Positions 1-10,844 of a stretch of DNA of 64,000 nucleotides are shown in pieces (positions within the stretch are counted from its first letter, which is position 1; every line of letters starts with the position of its first letter). The stretch is taken from the NCBI GenBank assembly GCA_964017045.1, contig OZ024808.1, forward strand, positions 17,539,284 to 17,603,283, in the 5' to 3' direction. The notes beneath the pieces are model-generated. The model was given only the letters and a program-made list of their open reading frames with translations, was not told the origin of the DNA and ran no database searches. This DNA is from Omphiscola glabra (lineage: Eukaryota > Mollusca > Gastropoda > Lymnaeidae). The translations under genes and the position numbers were made by a program.

Positions 1-29
1 TGGTGACATTGACCCAGTTGGTACACACT

Positions 30-48
30 CCCCCCCCCCCCCCCCCCC
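30..48. repeat. poly(C) run
   Basis: Uninterrupted run of 19 C. One of more than 25 G or C homopolymers of 10 or more bases in this window; length is likely polymorphic and error-prone in sequencing. Confidence 0.95.
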
Positions 49-299
49 GACATGTCAACTCCCCGGCTTGGACATATTCTATAAATACTACTAATGCATA
101 CTTGAACAGAAATACTTATTTTGTATAATTTCGATGCATAAATAACTGGTATGCAACATAAGTGGATTGCATAATAATTGTCATGTCTGTATCATAGATC
201 AAGGGTTCTTATACAGGTGTCCTCCGCCTCCCTTTGGGTTCCTTTTTTTTCGTATTTTTTTTATTATTATACTTTTTTTTTTTTGCACATTTTGTTTTT

Positions 300-570
300 G
301 TTGGCATCCGTCCGTCACAAGGCCTGGGATTATTCTTCTAGGATTATAAGCTTGTTCTCAACAGCAAATCGCCTCTCTCTACGCCGCTGGAGAAATCAAA
401 GGGAACATCATGTGGATGATACAGCTTGGCACCATTGGCGTCGCAGGAGTTGTCCGAATGTTTCATTGTACCAATGTTATCCGCCTACGGGACTCCATCT
501 CCGGGTTTGAATTCAGAGTTTCCTTCTCTTAGATGAGTTGCCGTCCAAGGTTAACGGCTCCCATCCACAC
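300..570 (-). mobile_element. SINE copy, truncated (lacks tRNA-like head)
   Basis: Diverged copy of the element at 10481-10810. Shared blocks in the same order include a segment around AACATCATGTGGATGA, CAGCTTGGCACCATTGG, GTCGCAGGAGTT and TTAGATGAGTTGCC, then CCCATCCAC. The tRNA-like promoter part seen in the other copy is missing here, as expected for a truncated retroposed SINE. It carries small insertions relative to the second copy. Orientation is taken from the tRNA-like head of the intact copy. Short open frames across it are chance. Confidence 0.6.
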
Positions 571-600
571 ATTTGCAAATTAATTGACAAGGAAACAGCA

Positions 601-984
601 TAACTGGATCATTCCCATATTTATTTTGTTACAATACATTTCATTGGTTAACTGGATCATTCCCATATTTATTTTGTTACAATACATTTCATTGGTTAAC
701 TGGATCATTCCCATATTTATTTTGTTACAATACATTTCATTGGTTAACTGGATCATTCCCATATTTATTTTGTTACAATACATTTCATTGGTTAACTGGA
801 TCATTCCCATATTTATTTTGTTACAATACATTTCATTGGTTAACTGGATCATTCCCATATTTATTTTGTTACAATACATTTCATTGGTTAACTGGATCAT
901 TCCCATATTTATTTTGTTACAATACATTTCATTGGTTAACTGGATCATTCCCATATTTATTTTGTTACAATACATTTCATTGGT
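601..984. repeat. 48-bp minisatellite, 8 identical copies
   Basis: Eight consecutive 48-bp units, identical by eye, beginning TAACTGGATCATTCCC. Because 48 is a multiple of three, frames without a stop remain open through it on both strands (a 16-residue repeat each way); this is not evidence for a gene. Lack of divergence implies very recent expansion or homogenisation. Confidence 0.97.
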
Positions 985-1440
985 TGGGTTGTTGTTTTTT
1001 GTTTGTTTTTATGTTGTTGTATTTTGGGGGGGGAAGGGGGGGGGTATTTTTAAGTGGAGAGGGTGTGTAGCTCTGCAAAGAGGTTATGGACCCCTTTCAT
1101 AAATTATTCAAAAAATAAAAGGAATGTATACTTTAAAAAGGAATTCCTAATATATAGTTTGACTTTGATATTTATTTTATTTTTTTATATGTAAAGAAAT
1201 TGTTTTGCCAATGCAGTAAAATCGGAAATGTCACGTGACTGCAACCTGAGACAAGTCCATACCATCAACTTAAAACCTTTCAGCTCCCTTGCTCCTCCCC
1301 CCCCCCCTAACGTAGCTTGACACAGTGGCTCTATCCACTGAGGCGTGACCAGCCAGATAGATGTGTCACGTGAAATCAATATCTATGTCCATGATGGCCG
1401 TCTGCTCACGCTTGCAATTATAAGGGGTGTGGGGGTGGGG
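985..1440. other. unassigned AT-rich sequence with G runs
   Basis: Non-repetitive stretch with G-rich runs (1020-1050), a poly(C) run near 1297-1307 and two copies of the palindrome TCACGTGA (1231-1238 and 1366-1373). I recognise no gene. Confidence 0.6.
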
Positions 1441-1445
1441 GACAT

Positions 1446-1612
1446 GTTACCATGGCAACGGTTTGCGGGTAGTAAAGGACGTGTTACCATGAAAACGGTA
1501 CGCGGTGGTAGACACGTTAACTTGACAACGGTTTTCGGTAGTAGACATGTTACCATGACAACGGTTTTTTGTAGTAGACATGTTACCATGACAACGGTTT
1601 GCGGTGGTACAG
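1446..1612. repeat. 33-bp minisatellite, about 5 copies
   Basis: Degenerate 33-bp units built around GTTACCATGACAACGG. The period is a multiple of three, so open frames on both strands are expected. Confidence 0.9.
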
Positions 1613-1834
1613 GACAATGGCTTGAGGTTATGACACAAGTTACGTCCAAATACCTATTTCTGTTTACGTCCATTGTCACCAAAACACCACATTGACCTAG
1701 TTAAGGGATCTCAAACTGAGACGACACTTTTCCGAAAAGTTGATAAATGATCAGATCCACACCCAAATTGTCCTATAATTACCAAGTATCTTTTCACTTT
1801 TGTTCTGATCTCAGTGCTTTGTTGCATTTCCCGC

Positions 1835-2010
1835 TCTCTCAGTTTCACCTTCTCTTCCTCTCAGTTTCACCTTCTCTTCCTCTCAGTTTCACCTTCTCTT
1901 CCGCTCAGTTTCACCTTCTCTTCCTCTCAGTTTCACCTTCTCTTCCTCTCAGTTTCACCTTCTCTTCCTCTCAGTTTCACCTTCTCTTCCTCTCAGTTTC
2001 ACCTTCTCTT
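1835..2010. repeat. 22-bp pyrimidine-rich minisatellite, about 8 copies
   Basis: Near-perfect 22-bp unit TCAGTTTCACCTTCTCTT plus CCTC. Confidence 0.9.
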
Positions 2011-2049
2011 CCTCTGTTTCATTTTCTCTCCCTCTCACCCACAAACGCA

Positions 2050-2340
2050 AACTTTCTCGATTTCTTCTCTCTCTCTCTACTCTCTCTGTCTCTCTTTATC
2101 CCACTTCCTAATACAACCACTTTCTCTCTCTCTCTCTCTCTACTCTATCTGTCTCTCTTTATCCCACTTCCTAATACAACCACTTTCTCTCTTTCTCTCT
2201 ACTCTCTCTGTCTCTCTTTATCCCACTTCCTAATACAACCACTTTCTCACTCTCTCTCTCTCTCTACTCTCTCTGTCTCTCTTTATCCCACTTCCTAATA
2301 CAACCACTTTCTCTCTCTCTTTCTCATGCCTCTCTCTCTC

Positions 2341-2374
<34 letters not shown>

Positions 2375-2720
2375 ACGCTGTCTCTCTTTGTCCCACTTCC
2401 TAATACAACCACTTTCTCTCTCTCTCTCTTTCTAATGCCTCCCTCCCCTCTCTCTCTCTCTCTCTTTCACGCTGTCTCTCTTTGTCCCACTTCCTAATAC
2501 AACCACTTTCTCTCTTTCTCTCTCTCTTTCTAATGCCTCCCTCTCTCTCTCCCTCTCTCTCTCTCCCTCTCTCTCTCTCCCTCTCTCTCTCTTTCTCTCT
2601 CTTTCTCGCTGTCTCTCGTTGTCCCACTTCCTCGTGCAACCACTTTCTCTCTCTCTCTCTCTCTCTCATTCCCTCTCTCTCCCCTCTCTGTCTCTCTTTG
2701 CCCCACTTTCTTATACAATC
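2050..2720. repeat. CT-rich tract with interspersed longer unit
   Basis: CT dinucleotide runs alternate about eight times with a conserved block CCCACTTCCTAATACAACCA, giving a compound repeat of roughly 60-100 bp. One strand is almost wholly pyrimidine. Open frames here encode only Leu/Ser/Phe or Arg/Glu repeats and are not genes. Confidence 0.92.
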
Positions 2721-2869
2721 ATGTACTCTCTCATTTACTTCTCCTTCAGTCTCTATGTCTCTATGCATCACTTTCTTCCACCCTTGTTGATTTCATCTTG
2801 AGACAGTCAATAAGTCCCGGGATTATACTAATTAATGTATAGATGTCACACTGCACAACACAATCATCC

Positions 2870-3025
2870 TAACACCATCACCTTTTTAAAACACCATCGC
2901 CCTACCATAACACCATCACCCTACCAAAACACCATCACCCTACCATCACACCATCACCCTACCATAACACCATCACCCTACCAAAACACCATCACCCTGC
3001 CATAAGACCATCACCCTGCTAACCC
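2870..3025. repeat. ACCATCACCCTACC-type short repeat
   Basis: About eight copies of an 18-19-bp unit centred on CACCATCACCCTACCA, decaying into CACACC-rich sequence toward 3070. Confidence 0.85.
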
Positions 3026-3074
3026 CACACCGCCTCACCTCCCACACCAACCCACACCATCCCCACACCACCCT

Positions 3075-4390
3075 GACATCTCGGCGCATCGTTATCCAGC
3101 CTTGGGTGGCATTACCGTCAGAATTCTGGACCTCGAGGTCAGGGGTCAGCCGTAATTTGTATGCAGTCCCCTCGCGCCCGGACTGTCATGATGACATCAC
3201 GGGCCTTCCGATAATCTCATGTAATTTCCGCGCGTTTGACAGAGTTGTTGCCCTTCATTCCGGCACAACGGATCTCAACGCGCGGGTACCACATGGCGCC
3301 CCTAGCGACGAGATTTCTTTATGTTAAGAGAAATAAATTATTTGTCTTTAGTCATCACAGGCGATATTTGCGTGGAGCTCGTTCACGGCCGTGTTGTCTC
3401 GTGTTAGAACACAAAGCTTCCCAGAGCGCATAACGAGGTGCCCAAAAGTACGTCACCGCCTACTAGACATCTGTCATCTTGCCATTCATTGTTTATACGC
3501 GTCTTGTACGCACCAAGGCCGTAATGTATGTAACGTTTAAGCACCACGCCGCACTGTAAGGTTTATTCTGGTGTGAATGCAATCCTCTGGCATTCAACTT
3601 ATGGAGGTTGAAATCTCATCTCTCAACTATTTTTTTACGCATCCATATGTAATGTTATCAATAATTATTTTTTTAATTTCCAGCTTAACCAATAATTCAC
3701 TACGTACTTTTAAAATATTAATATTCAATTATTGTGGTACTTATTTTTGTTTGGCTTATCACACACAAAAAATCAATATTTAGTTTTGAACGTCAGCCTA
3801 CAAGCAAATTTACATTCTTTTTCTTGCTCACCGCCTCAGCTTAAATCATGTCACAGGTCTGCTATGTGACATAACTTTATTAGAACCAGCGACTCTGGGC
3901 CAAGAGACGGTGAGTAGCCCTAGTTGAAGAACCGCTGTTGGCCCGTCTCCTTAAATTGCTCCTTCTAACCTATTGCGTTTGCCCGCAATACAGGGGTGCT
4001 GGCGTGCAAAATGTTGGTGATCCACATAGCCGGCTAAAGTTGAAGTTAAACAACCCAAATAACCAGCCAAGCACTCATCATATACGTATCAAGAGCGTGA
4101 AAGTACTCAAGAACATGGCTGCAACAGCTAAACAAGATTTCTTTGCACATGCAAGTTATTGCACAATCTATTTATATTATGCGCTACAAAAATCAATGTT
4201 CAGCATTTTCATGTGTCGGCTCGTGTGTCTGCTCGTGTGTTGGTTCTTGCGTGCTGTGTCAACGTTAATGGTTTCAAGTGTCAGTATTCTGTACGTCATG
4301 AAACAGCAAAGCCCCATGAAATATACACTGTACGCCATGATTATTGCAGAGGAACTTCTCGTGTACCAGTGCAGGGATCTGGAACCTTGT
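3075..4390. other. unassigned mostly single-copy sequence
   Basis: Higher-complexity, relatively CpG-rich at 3080-3560, AT-rich at 3600-3800. A 164-codon frame at 3938-4432 has no recognisable domain and hydrophobic, Cys-rich chance-like composition; I do not call it a gene. Confidence 0.5.
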
Positions 4391-4395
4391 CGTTT

Positions 4396-4535
4396 CAAAG
4401 AGCCAATTATAACATTTTTATCTAGTTACTAGTAGTTTCGAAGAGCTGCACGAGAAAGATCAAAGAGCCAATTATTACATTTTAATCTAGTTACAAGTAG
4501 TATCCAAGAGCTACATCAAAAATTTCAAAGAACCA
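4396..4535. repeat. about 65-bp tandem duplication
   Basis: Two diverged copies starting with CAAAGAGCCAATTAT, plus a partial third starting CAAAGAACCA near 4527. Confidence 0.7.
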
Positions 4536-4892
4536 CAACACTGCTCGCTGCCGAAGGTTCCCGAACCTTAGACCAGAGGAACATCTGGTGGATGTTATGG
4601 TTATAACAAAGACGTCCCTAGCGTACTTCGTGATTATTATCTAGACATCGCTTGTGAACAATATATAATTATGCCTTAGACATGTATTTCTACATCAAGA
4701 TTACGGCTTGGGTGCCTCTTGCCTATGTCATCATTACACCCTAGAAACATAGTATGCACAGCATGATTATAGAGAGCGCTTCTTGTTCTAAACATGGAAC
4801 CACATTGACTTTATTGAGATTTTTGAAAAACATAATTTGTTGCTTCAATTTGTAGTTTAAAGTATATATTGTTTCTTGTTTTGTCTCGTCCG

Positions 4893-4919
4893 CCGAAGAA
4901 GGCAACTAGCCGAAACGTC
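4893..4919 (+). ncRNA. degenerate hammerhead-ribozyme-like motif, possible Penelope-like element remnant
   Basis: CCGAAGA (4893-4899, against the hammerhead core CUGANGA, one mismatch) is followed by A, a three-pair stem GGC/GCC with loop AACTA (4901-4911), then GAAA (4912-4915) and CGTC (4916-4919), where GTC fits the cleavage triplet. Very short stem III is typical of the hammerheads known in Penelope-like retroelements. The core U to C change probably weakens or abolishes activity, and I see no stem I pairing. Whether 4600-4980 is the terminal repeat of such an element is inference. Confidence 0.4.
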
Positions 4920-5362
4920 TAATCATTTCAAGCCTAAGGATTTATTCTTCCACTATTTATGATCAAAGTATAGACAGATCTGGTCTAGGCCATTGTTATG
5001 TCCTGCTGTCGAGTCCTAGTTCCCCGGGCCCTCACTTTGATGTGATCACAGTTCGCTAGGACGCATCACAACATTGAGACATAAATGATGCAGGCAATTG
5101 TCAGATCTGAGAGGGTTTAACGTGGTGCGTGCCTCTGTACATGGCGCCCAGCGTAGGGCGGGGGTGGGGGAGGTGTGAGGTGGAGGTGACAGGCTTGTTA
5201 CAATTGATCAGGTTTCGATTTTTGTATAAAGCTACAGCCATACTTTTCCATGTGATCGATTTTGAAGACGCTTTTTGTTGTAGAGAACAATCTCGCGGTC
5301 TCACGAGGAATGTTTTAGTTCTCCCTCACTTCTTTTTACCCCGCTTTGTGTGTGAGTGGTGC

Positions 5363-5687
5363 CGTGTTCACTCTCTCTCTCTCTGTCTCTTTATCGCCCT
5401 CCCTCTCTTTTGTCGCACTCTCTCTGTCTCTCTCTCTTTCTCTGTCTCTTTCTCTCTCTCTCTCTTTCTCTCTCTGTCTCTCTCTTTCTCTCTCTCTTTC
5501 TCTCTCTCTCTTTCTCTTTATCACTCTCTCTTTCTCTTTATCACTCTCTCTTTCTCACTCTCTGTCTCTCTCTCTCTTTCTCACGCTCTCTCTCTCTGTC
5601 TCTTTCTCTCTCTCTCTCTCTCTTTCTCTCTCGCTCTCTCTCTCTGTCTCTTTATCGCCCTCCCTCTCTTTTGTCTCTCTCTCTCTG

Positions 5688-5719
<32 letters not shown>

Positions 5720-5726
5720 TGTCTCT

Positions 5727-5758
<32 letters not shown>

Positions 5759-6125
5759 CTCTTTATCACTCTCTCTCTCTCTTTATCGGTCTCTATTTCT
5801 CTCTCTCTCTGTCTCTCTCTCTTTCTCACGCTCTCTCTCTGTCTCTTTCTCGCGCTCTCTCTCTCTCTGTCTCTTTATCGCTCTCTCTCCCTGTCTCTCT
5901 CTCTTTCTCGCGCTCTCTCTCTTTGTCTCTCTCTATATTTCTCGCGCTCTCTCTCTATGTCTCTCTCTCTTTCTCGCGCTCTCTCTCTCTCTCTCTGTCT
6001 CTCTCTCTTTCTCGCGCTCTCACTCTCTCTGTCTCTTTATCGCTCTCTGTCTTTTTATCGCTCTCTCTCTGTCTCTACCTCTCTGTCGCTCTCTCTTTCT
6101 CTCTCTCGCTCTCACTCTCTTGCTC
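5363..6125. repeat. long CT/CTGT microsatellite
   Basis: About 760 bp of CTCTCT with regular GTCTCT, TTTCTC and CGCTCT interruptions. One strand is nearly pure pyrimidine. Open frames of 269-333 codons through it are low-complexity artefacts. Confidence 0.97.
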
Positions 6126-6410
6126 ACTGACTTTAATACCACGCTTTGCATGTGAGGTTTACTGTGTATACTTTCTCTCTCCTTCAAACGCACTCTCTTT
6201 CCTTCTCTCTCTCTCTCCCCCACGCACGCACATACATTAAAGCAGAAGATGCACATGAAACACGTACACACACACACGTAAATGGATGCACACACATACA
6301 CATGTGCACACTAACATGTACAATGTACACAAACACGTTAGTCATACACACTCAAAACTCAAAATGCAACTGGACTCGCTCTCTAATCCCTACCTAATCC
6401 CGTATCGCTG

Positions 6411-6510
6411 TCATGTCAAACAACATTATGTCATACAACATTATGTCAAACAACATTATGTCATACAACATTATGTCAAACAACATTATGTCAAACAACA
6501 TTATGTCAAT
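6411..6510. repeat. 15-bp repeat, about 6 copies
   Basis: Tandem units of ACAACATTATGTCAA or ACAACATTATGTCAT. Confidence 0.92.
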
Positions 6511-6587
6511 TTAATTAATTTATATAATTCAGGATTCTTCTCTTTTCTTTTTTTTTAAAAGTCTTTCTCTTATTCATCTCTTTTTAA

Positions 6588-6928
6588 AATCTTTCTTTCT
6601 CTCTTTCTTTCTTTCTTTTTCTTTCTTTCTTTCTTTTTCTTTCTTTCTTTCTTTTTCTTTCTTTCTTTCTTTCTCTTTCTTTCTTTCTCTTTCGTTCTTT
6701 CTCTTTCTTTCTCTTTCTTTCTTTCTTGTTCTTTCTTTCTCTCTTTCTTTCTTTCTTTCTCTTTCTTTCTTTCTTTCTTTCTCTTTCTTTCTTTCTTTAC
6801 TTCTCTTTCTTTCTTTCTCTTTCTTTCTTTCTCTTTCTTTCTTTCTTTCTATTTCTTTCTTTCTATTTCTATCCCTCTTTCTTTATCTTTCTTTCTTTCT
6901 TTCTCTTTCTTTCTTTCTTTATTTCTCG
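6588..6928. repeat. TTTC microsatellite
   Basis: About 340 bp of TTTC/CTTT with TTTTTC and CTCTTT interruptions. Homopurine/homopyrimidine tract. Confidence 0.97.
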
Positions 6929-6929
6929 G

Positions 6930-7620
6930 TTCATCGCTTTGTACATTGTCTTCAATTCCTTTTTTTTTTCATCATTTGTATATAAAAATCTTTCTACATC
7001 TGTATATGTATCGCTGGTCCCCCAATCTGAACCACTAGTGAACATAACATAATACAAGCACATGGTATTCTGCACTCACTCTCAACCCACTTTCCAGGCC
7101 TCACACATAAAATGCCGACGGTGTCTCGGTCTTGGTATAGTACACAAGATATTGATCGAATCTGAAACCGTGCCTGGAAGTATGTCAGGCAGACCTTAGA
7201 AACTTCAGACCTGACCACAGCGGTTCTATACTTATTATCAAATGAATTATAACGTTTTGTACATAAGCACATAAAAGAAATAATTTCAACATAACCATCC
7301 TCCTCCCTTATCCTCAAACCCAGAGGTTCTGAAAATGTGTCAAAGGGGTTAATTGACTGAATTGACTTTGTGATTTTTGTTATTTGCAATTTAAAAGATT
7401 TTTTTTATATATAAGAAGGGGTACATGGAAAAAATAAGGTAGACACCCTTTGCTCACAAATCCATTCTTCAACCAATTTTTGATTGATTGAAATACATTA
7501 TCATCTTTACAAAAATAGCACCGTGCACTCTTCTATTTTTCAATCTTGTCAAACATAAATTCACCGATATTTACATCTATGCATACCCTACTATACTCCA
7601 CTATCCATCTCTTTTGTTAC
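6930..7620. other. unassigned sequence between arrays
   Basis: No gene recognised. A 131-codon - strand frame (6994-7389) lacks any domain I know. Confidence 0.5.
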
Positions 7621-7629
7621 ATGTGAGCA

Positions 7630-8575
7630 CATCGTCTATACACCTGGACAAACTATCTACACACCTGGGCAAAATATCTACACACCTGGGCACAATATCT
7701 ACACACCTGGGCACAACATTTACACACCTGAGCAGGGCCGGCCCTAACAGTTGCGGGGCCCTATGCGAAACGGATTGCGCGGGGCCCAGTCTGGGTAGGA
7801 ATATGGATAAAAAGTGAAAATTAAGATTTTGTAATAGAAAATAAATTCGCGCGGGGCCTATGAAAGTGCGGGGCCCATTGCGGCCGCATCGGTTGCAATG
7901 GCCTAAGGCCGGCCCTGCACCTGAGCACAACATCTACACACCTGGACACAACATCTACACACCAGATCACGACATCTACACACCGCGGCACAACATCTAC
8001 ACACCTGGGCAAAACATCTACACACCTGGACATAACATCTACACACCTGGGAAAAATATCTACACACCTGGGAAAAACATCTACACACCTGGGGACAACA
8101 TCTACACACCTGGGCACGACATCTATGCACCTCGGCACAACATCTACACACGTGGGCACAACATCTACACACCTATGCATAACATCCACACACAACTGGA
8201 CACAACATTTACACACCAGATCACGACATCTACTCACCACGGCACAATATCTACACACCTAGGCACAGCATTTACTCACATGTGCATAACATCTACCCCT
8301 TGGCACAACATCTACACACCTGGGCATAACCTCTACACACCTAGACACAACATATACACACCTTTGACCAACATCTACACACCTCGGCACAACATTTACA
8401 CACCTGGGCACAACATTTACACACCTGGGCACAACATTTAGACACCTGGGCACAACGTTTACACACCTGGGCACAACATTTACACACTCGGGCACAATAT
8501 CTACACACTTAAGCACAACATTTACACACCCGGGCGCGCTATCTACACACCGGAGCACAACCTAACACACCTGAG
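7630..8575. repeat. 21-bp minisatellite interrupted by a transposon
   Basis: Unit GCACAACATCTACACACCTG plus G, about 5 copies before and about 31 after the insertion at 7733-7917. The units vary (CATCTACAC, CATTTACAC, AATATCTAC). The period is a multiple of three, so several long frames on both strands are expected and are not genes. Confidence 0.95.
7725..7925. mobile_element. hAT-type MITE inside the 21-bp array, with target duplication
   Basis: A 185-bp non-repeat block (7733-7917) begins CAGGGCCGGCCCTA and ends TAAGGCCGGCCCTG, giving 14-bp inverted ends with one mismatch. It is flanked on both sides by CACCTGAG (7725-7732 and 7918-7925), an 8-bp target duplication. Neighbouring units usually read CACCTGGG, so the shared variant supports a true duplication and not chance array similarity. 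CAGGG ends and 8-bp duplications are hallmarks of hAT transposons. There is no coding capacity, so it is non-autonomous. The interior is rich in GGGGCCC. Confidence 0.88.
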
Positions 8576-9035
8576 AGCATGAGTCGAATCTTCATTCGCC
8601 TCAAATGAAATTAAAATAGCGCTGTAAAGTTGTACGACCTATTCCGCTAAAGACTCATCCAATGCACCAGTGAATTTCACGGTCCCTTAATTTGTTTGTG
8701 TACAATGTCGACTTGCGTGGCCTCAATTTGTCTTAAACATTTTATTTTGTCAAGTGTTGTCTTTAGTGTGACGAGTTTGGCGGCCATCTTGACCGCTATT
8801 TCAGGCGCACAACTTTTCTATAGATAACGAGGAATTGATGCGTAAGCAGTTGTAGACAGAGTTATCTGTCCCCGACAGATCGTAAATGTTCCACACGGGT
8901 TGTCGTTCCTGGTGGCTGGAGACATGATGTGGTTCTTTAAGCTTGAATAGAAGTGATGGGCATATATAATCACGTGACGTGTTACCTAGGCGACATGCAA
9001 GGGTTTTCAGTTGTATTTTATGCATTTTCTGAACA
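8576..9035. other. unassigned sequence with YY1-like and CACGTG sites
   Basis: No gene recognised. Contains GCGGCCATCTTG (8780-8791, YY1-type) and TCACGTGA (8970-8977), 180 bp apart. Confidence 0.5.
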
Positions 9036-9039
9036 CCAT

Positions 9040-9152
9040 TGTACCTTTTTACACGTATAATTGCACCTTTTTACACGTATAGTTGCACCTTTTTACACGT
9101 ATAGTTGCACCTTTTTACACGTATAGTTGCACCTTTTTACATGTATAGTTGT
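9040..9152. repeat. 22-bp minisatellite, about 5 copies
   Basis: Units of GTTGCACCTTTTTACACG plus TATA. Confidence 0.9.
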
Positions 9153-9204
9153 ATCATTTGTCTCCATGTTAATGCTTCCACCGACAAAACGTTGCTTCAC
9201 GGCC

Positions 9205-9345
9205 TCAAAATGTCTATGTCAGATATTCTATTTGTCTTTGTCCGATGTTGTATGTGTCTATGTCAGTGTTTTATGTGTGCTTGTCCGATGCTCTAAAAAT
9301 CTATGCCGGATATTCCAGGAGCCTTTGTTAGTAGTTCCAAATATC
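9205..9345. repeat. degenerate TCTATGTCAGAT-type repeat
   Basis: Five to six diverged copies of about 20-22 bp related to TCTATGTCAGATATTCTA and TTGTCCGATGTT. Confidence 0.55.
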
Positions 9346-9727
9346 TATGTCAAAAGTTATATGCATTGTATCAAACAACATATATTATTGGATGTAAATC
9401 AGTCCCACAAAGGTGTGCAAAATTTGTAGATTCTCAGGAGACGCTGGGTCTCTGAAATGGCCATCTATTTACTTTTTTTTTTAAAGAAGGGGGGGGGGGG
9501 GTTAGGCAATGTTAGACAAGATACATTTATAAACTGAAACATTGTTATTGATTTTAATTGATTGCAATACAACAAAACCATTGAATTGACTTGTTGTACG
9601 CTCTCTCCTACACGTTGGAACAGTGAAGCTGTAACAGGTGGCAGATCTGATATTCTCTCTGCCGGACGGGAACATGCTCTGCCTGAAAACTTTTGTTTGC
9701 ACTATTGAAGAACTTAGAGCCCTTAAA

Positions 9728-9994
9728 CAAGGGTTCTTAACCTTTTCAGCGACACACACCTCTTGATTTCAAAATACATTTCCCCGCATCCATCCACCCA
9801 CCCTACCGCCACCCACCCTAAAGCCACCACCCTACCGCCACCACCCTACCGCCACCACTATTTAAAAGGCTAATAAAAATACAAATAAACTTGATTTTTT
9901 TTTCTTCTGAGTCTTACCACGCCCTTGACCCTGCTTCTCGCCCCTTATTAGTTATCTCCCCCCCCCCCCCCCCCAAACTGGTTAAGAATCCCTA
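9728..9994. mobile_element. probable hAT-type MITE
   Basis: Left end CAAGGGTTCTTAACC; right end GGTTAAGAATCCCTA, whose reverse complement TAGGGATTCTTAACC matches with two end mismatches. The flanks CCCTTAAA and CCTTTAGT agree at only 5 of 8 positions, so the duplication is decayed or absent. The interior holds a 15-bp CCACCCTACCGCCAC repeat (9790-9860) and a 17-base C run (9958-9974). No coding capacity. Confidence 0.6.
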
Positions 9995-10480
9995 CCTTTA
10001 GTGCAGTCATGTTGATCGTAAATTAAGATGTGCCAAATAGGCAGAGCTTTGAAGAGCTGAAAGATCCTCTCTGTGATTGGTCTGATCCATAGACATGGGG
10101 AGACAACTTTCTACAACAACAAAAAGTGTCCCGTTGAACATAAATATTTTCGGTGTTTTCAAAACGCGAATTCATCACAGGGCGTCAAGGTCATTAATAG
10201 AACATTGAAATACTGGCTAACCTAGTTACAACAGGCAACCCAAGGATTCTCAAACAGGTGTAAACAAATGTGCATTTCTTGAAAAATAAAAAAAGGAAAA
10301 GCCGACAGTGGGCTTGCATGACGAAGAGACATTTTACTTGTGTTATTTTTATACCTCACCTAAAAATAATTATATTAAATTAAATATCTAATAAGCAGCA
10401 ATAATTGCATTAATATTCCTCACTGTCAGAAATCAATTTGGTGACAATATTCAATTTTCAATTTTTTTATTTATGTATTT
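9995..10480. other. unassigned sequence
   Basis: AT-rich, no repeat structure or gene recognised. Confidence 0.5.
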
Positions 10481-10810
10481 TTTGGCATCCTCCCATCAAA
10501 ATGACACGCCACAAGGTGGGGATTTTTTCTATTTAGAAGGATGAATAGGTTCCCTGGACAGCATATTACCTCTCTACGCGCATCTGGGAGACCCAAGGAA
10601 ACATCATGTGTGGATGACACAGCTCGGCACCATTTGGAGTCGCAGGAGTTCAGGGATTTCCTTCTCTTAGATGAGTTGCCATCCAATGTTAACGAGTCCC
10701 ATCCACCCGGGATGCTGGTGATGGTTTTGCGTGTCTGGTTTTTTCGCTGGGTATTGAACTCTGGTTCACAAGCTTGGGGTCGACTCAGTTTAGTCCGCTC
10801 GGCCACCCAA
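10481..10810 (-). mobile_element. tRNA-derived SINE
   Basis: Read on the - strand it begins with a tRNA-like head: GGTGGCCGAGCGG (A-box type, about 10795-10807) and GAGTTCAATACCC (B-box type, about 10749-10762), resembling tRNA-Leu or tRNA-Ser with the long variable arm. A body follows that is shared with the truncated copy at 300-570. The A and B boxes would act as an internal RNA polymerase III promoter. The 111-codon - strand frame (10471-10806) is incidental. Confidence 0.65.
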
Positions 10811-10844
10811 CACCCGCATTACTCATTATACTCCAGCAGTTCAT

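Noticed and set aside
601..984. CRISPR-like array of eight identical repeats
   Set aside because: No spacers: the units are directly adjacent, and the genome is eukaryotic.
3938..4432. 164-codon + strand frame as a possible membrane protein
   Set aside because: No recognisable family, unremarkable start context, AT-rich surroundings and no codon bias.
5129..6240. Frames of 269-333 codons rich in Leu and Ser
   Set aside because: Pure CT microsatellite; low complexity in all frames.
6994..7389. 131-codon - strand frame
   Set aside because: Even composition but no known domain or splice context; cannot be told from chance or an old transposon fragment.
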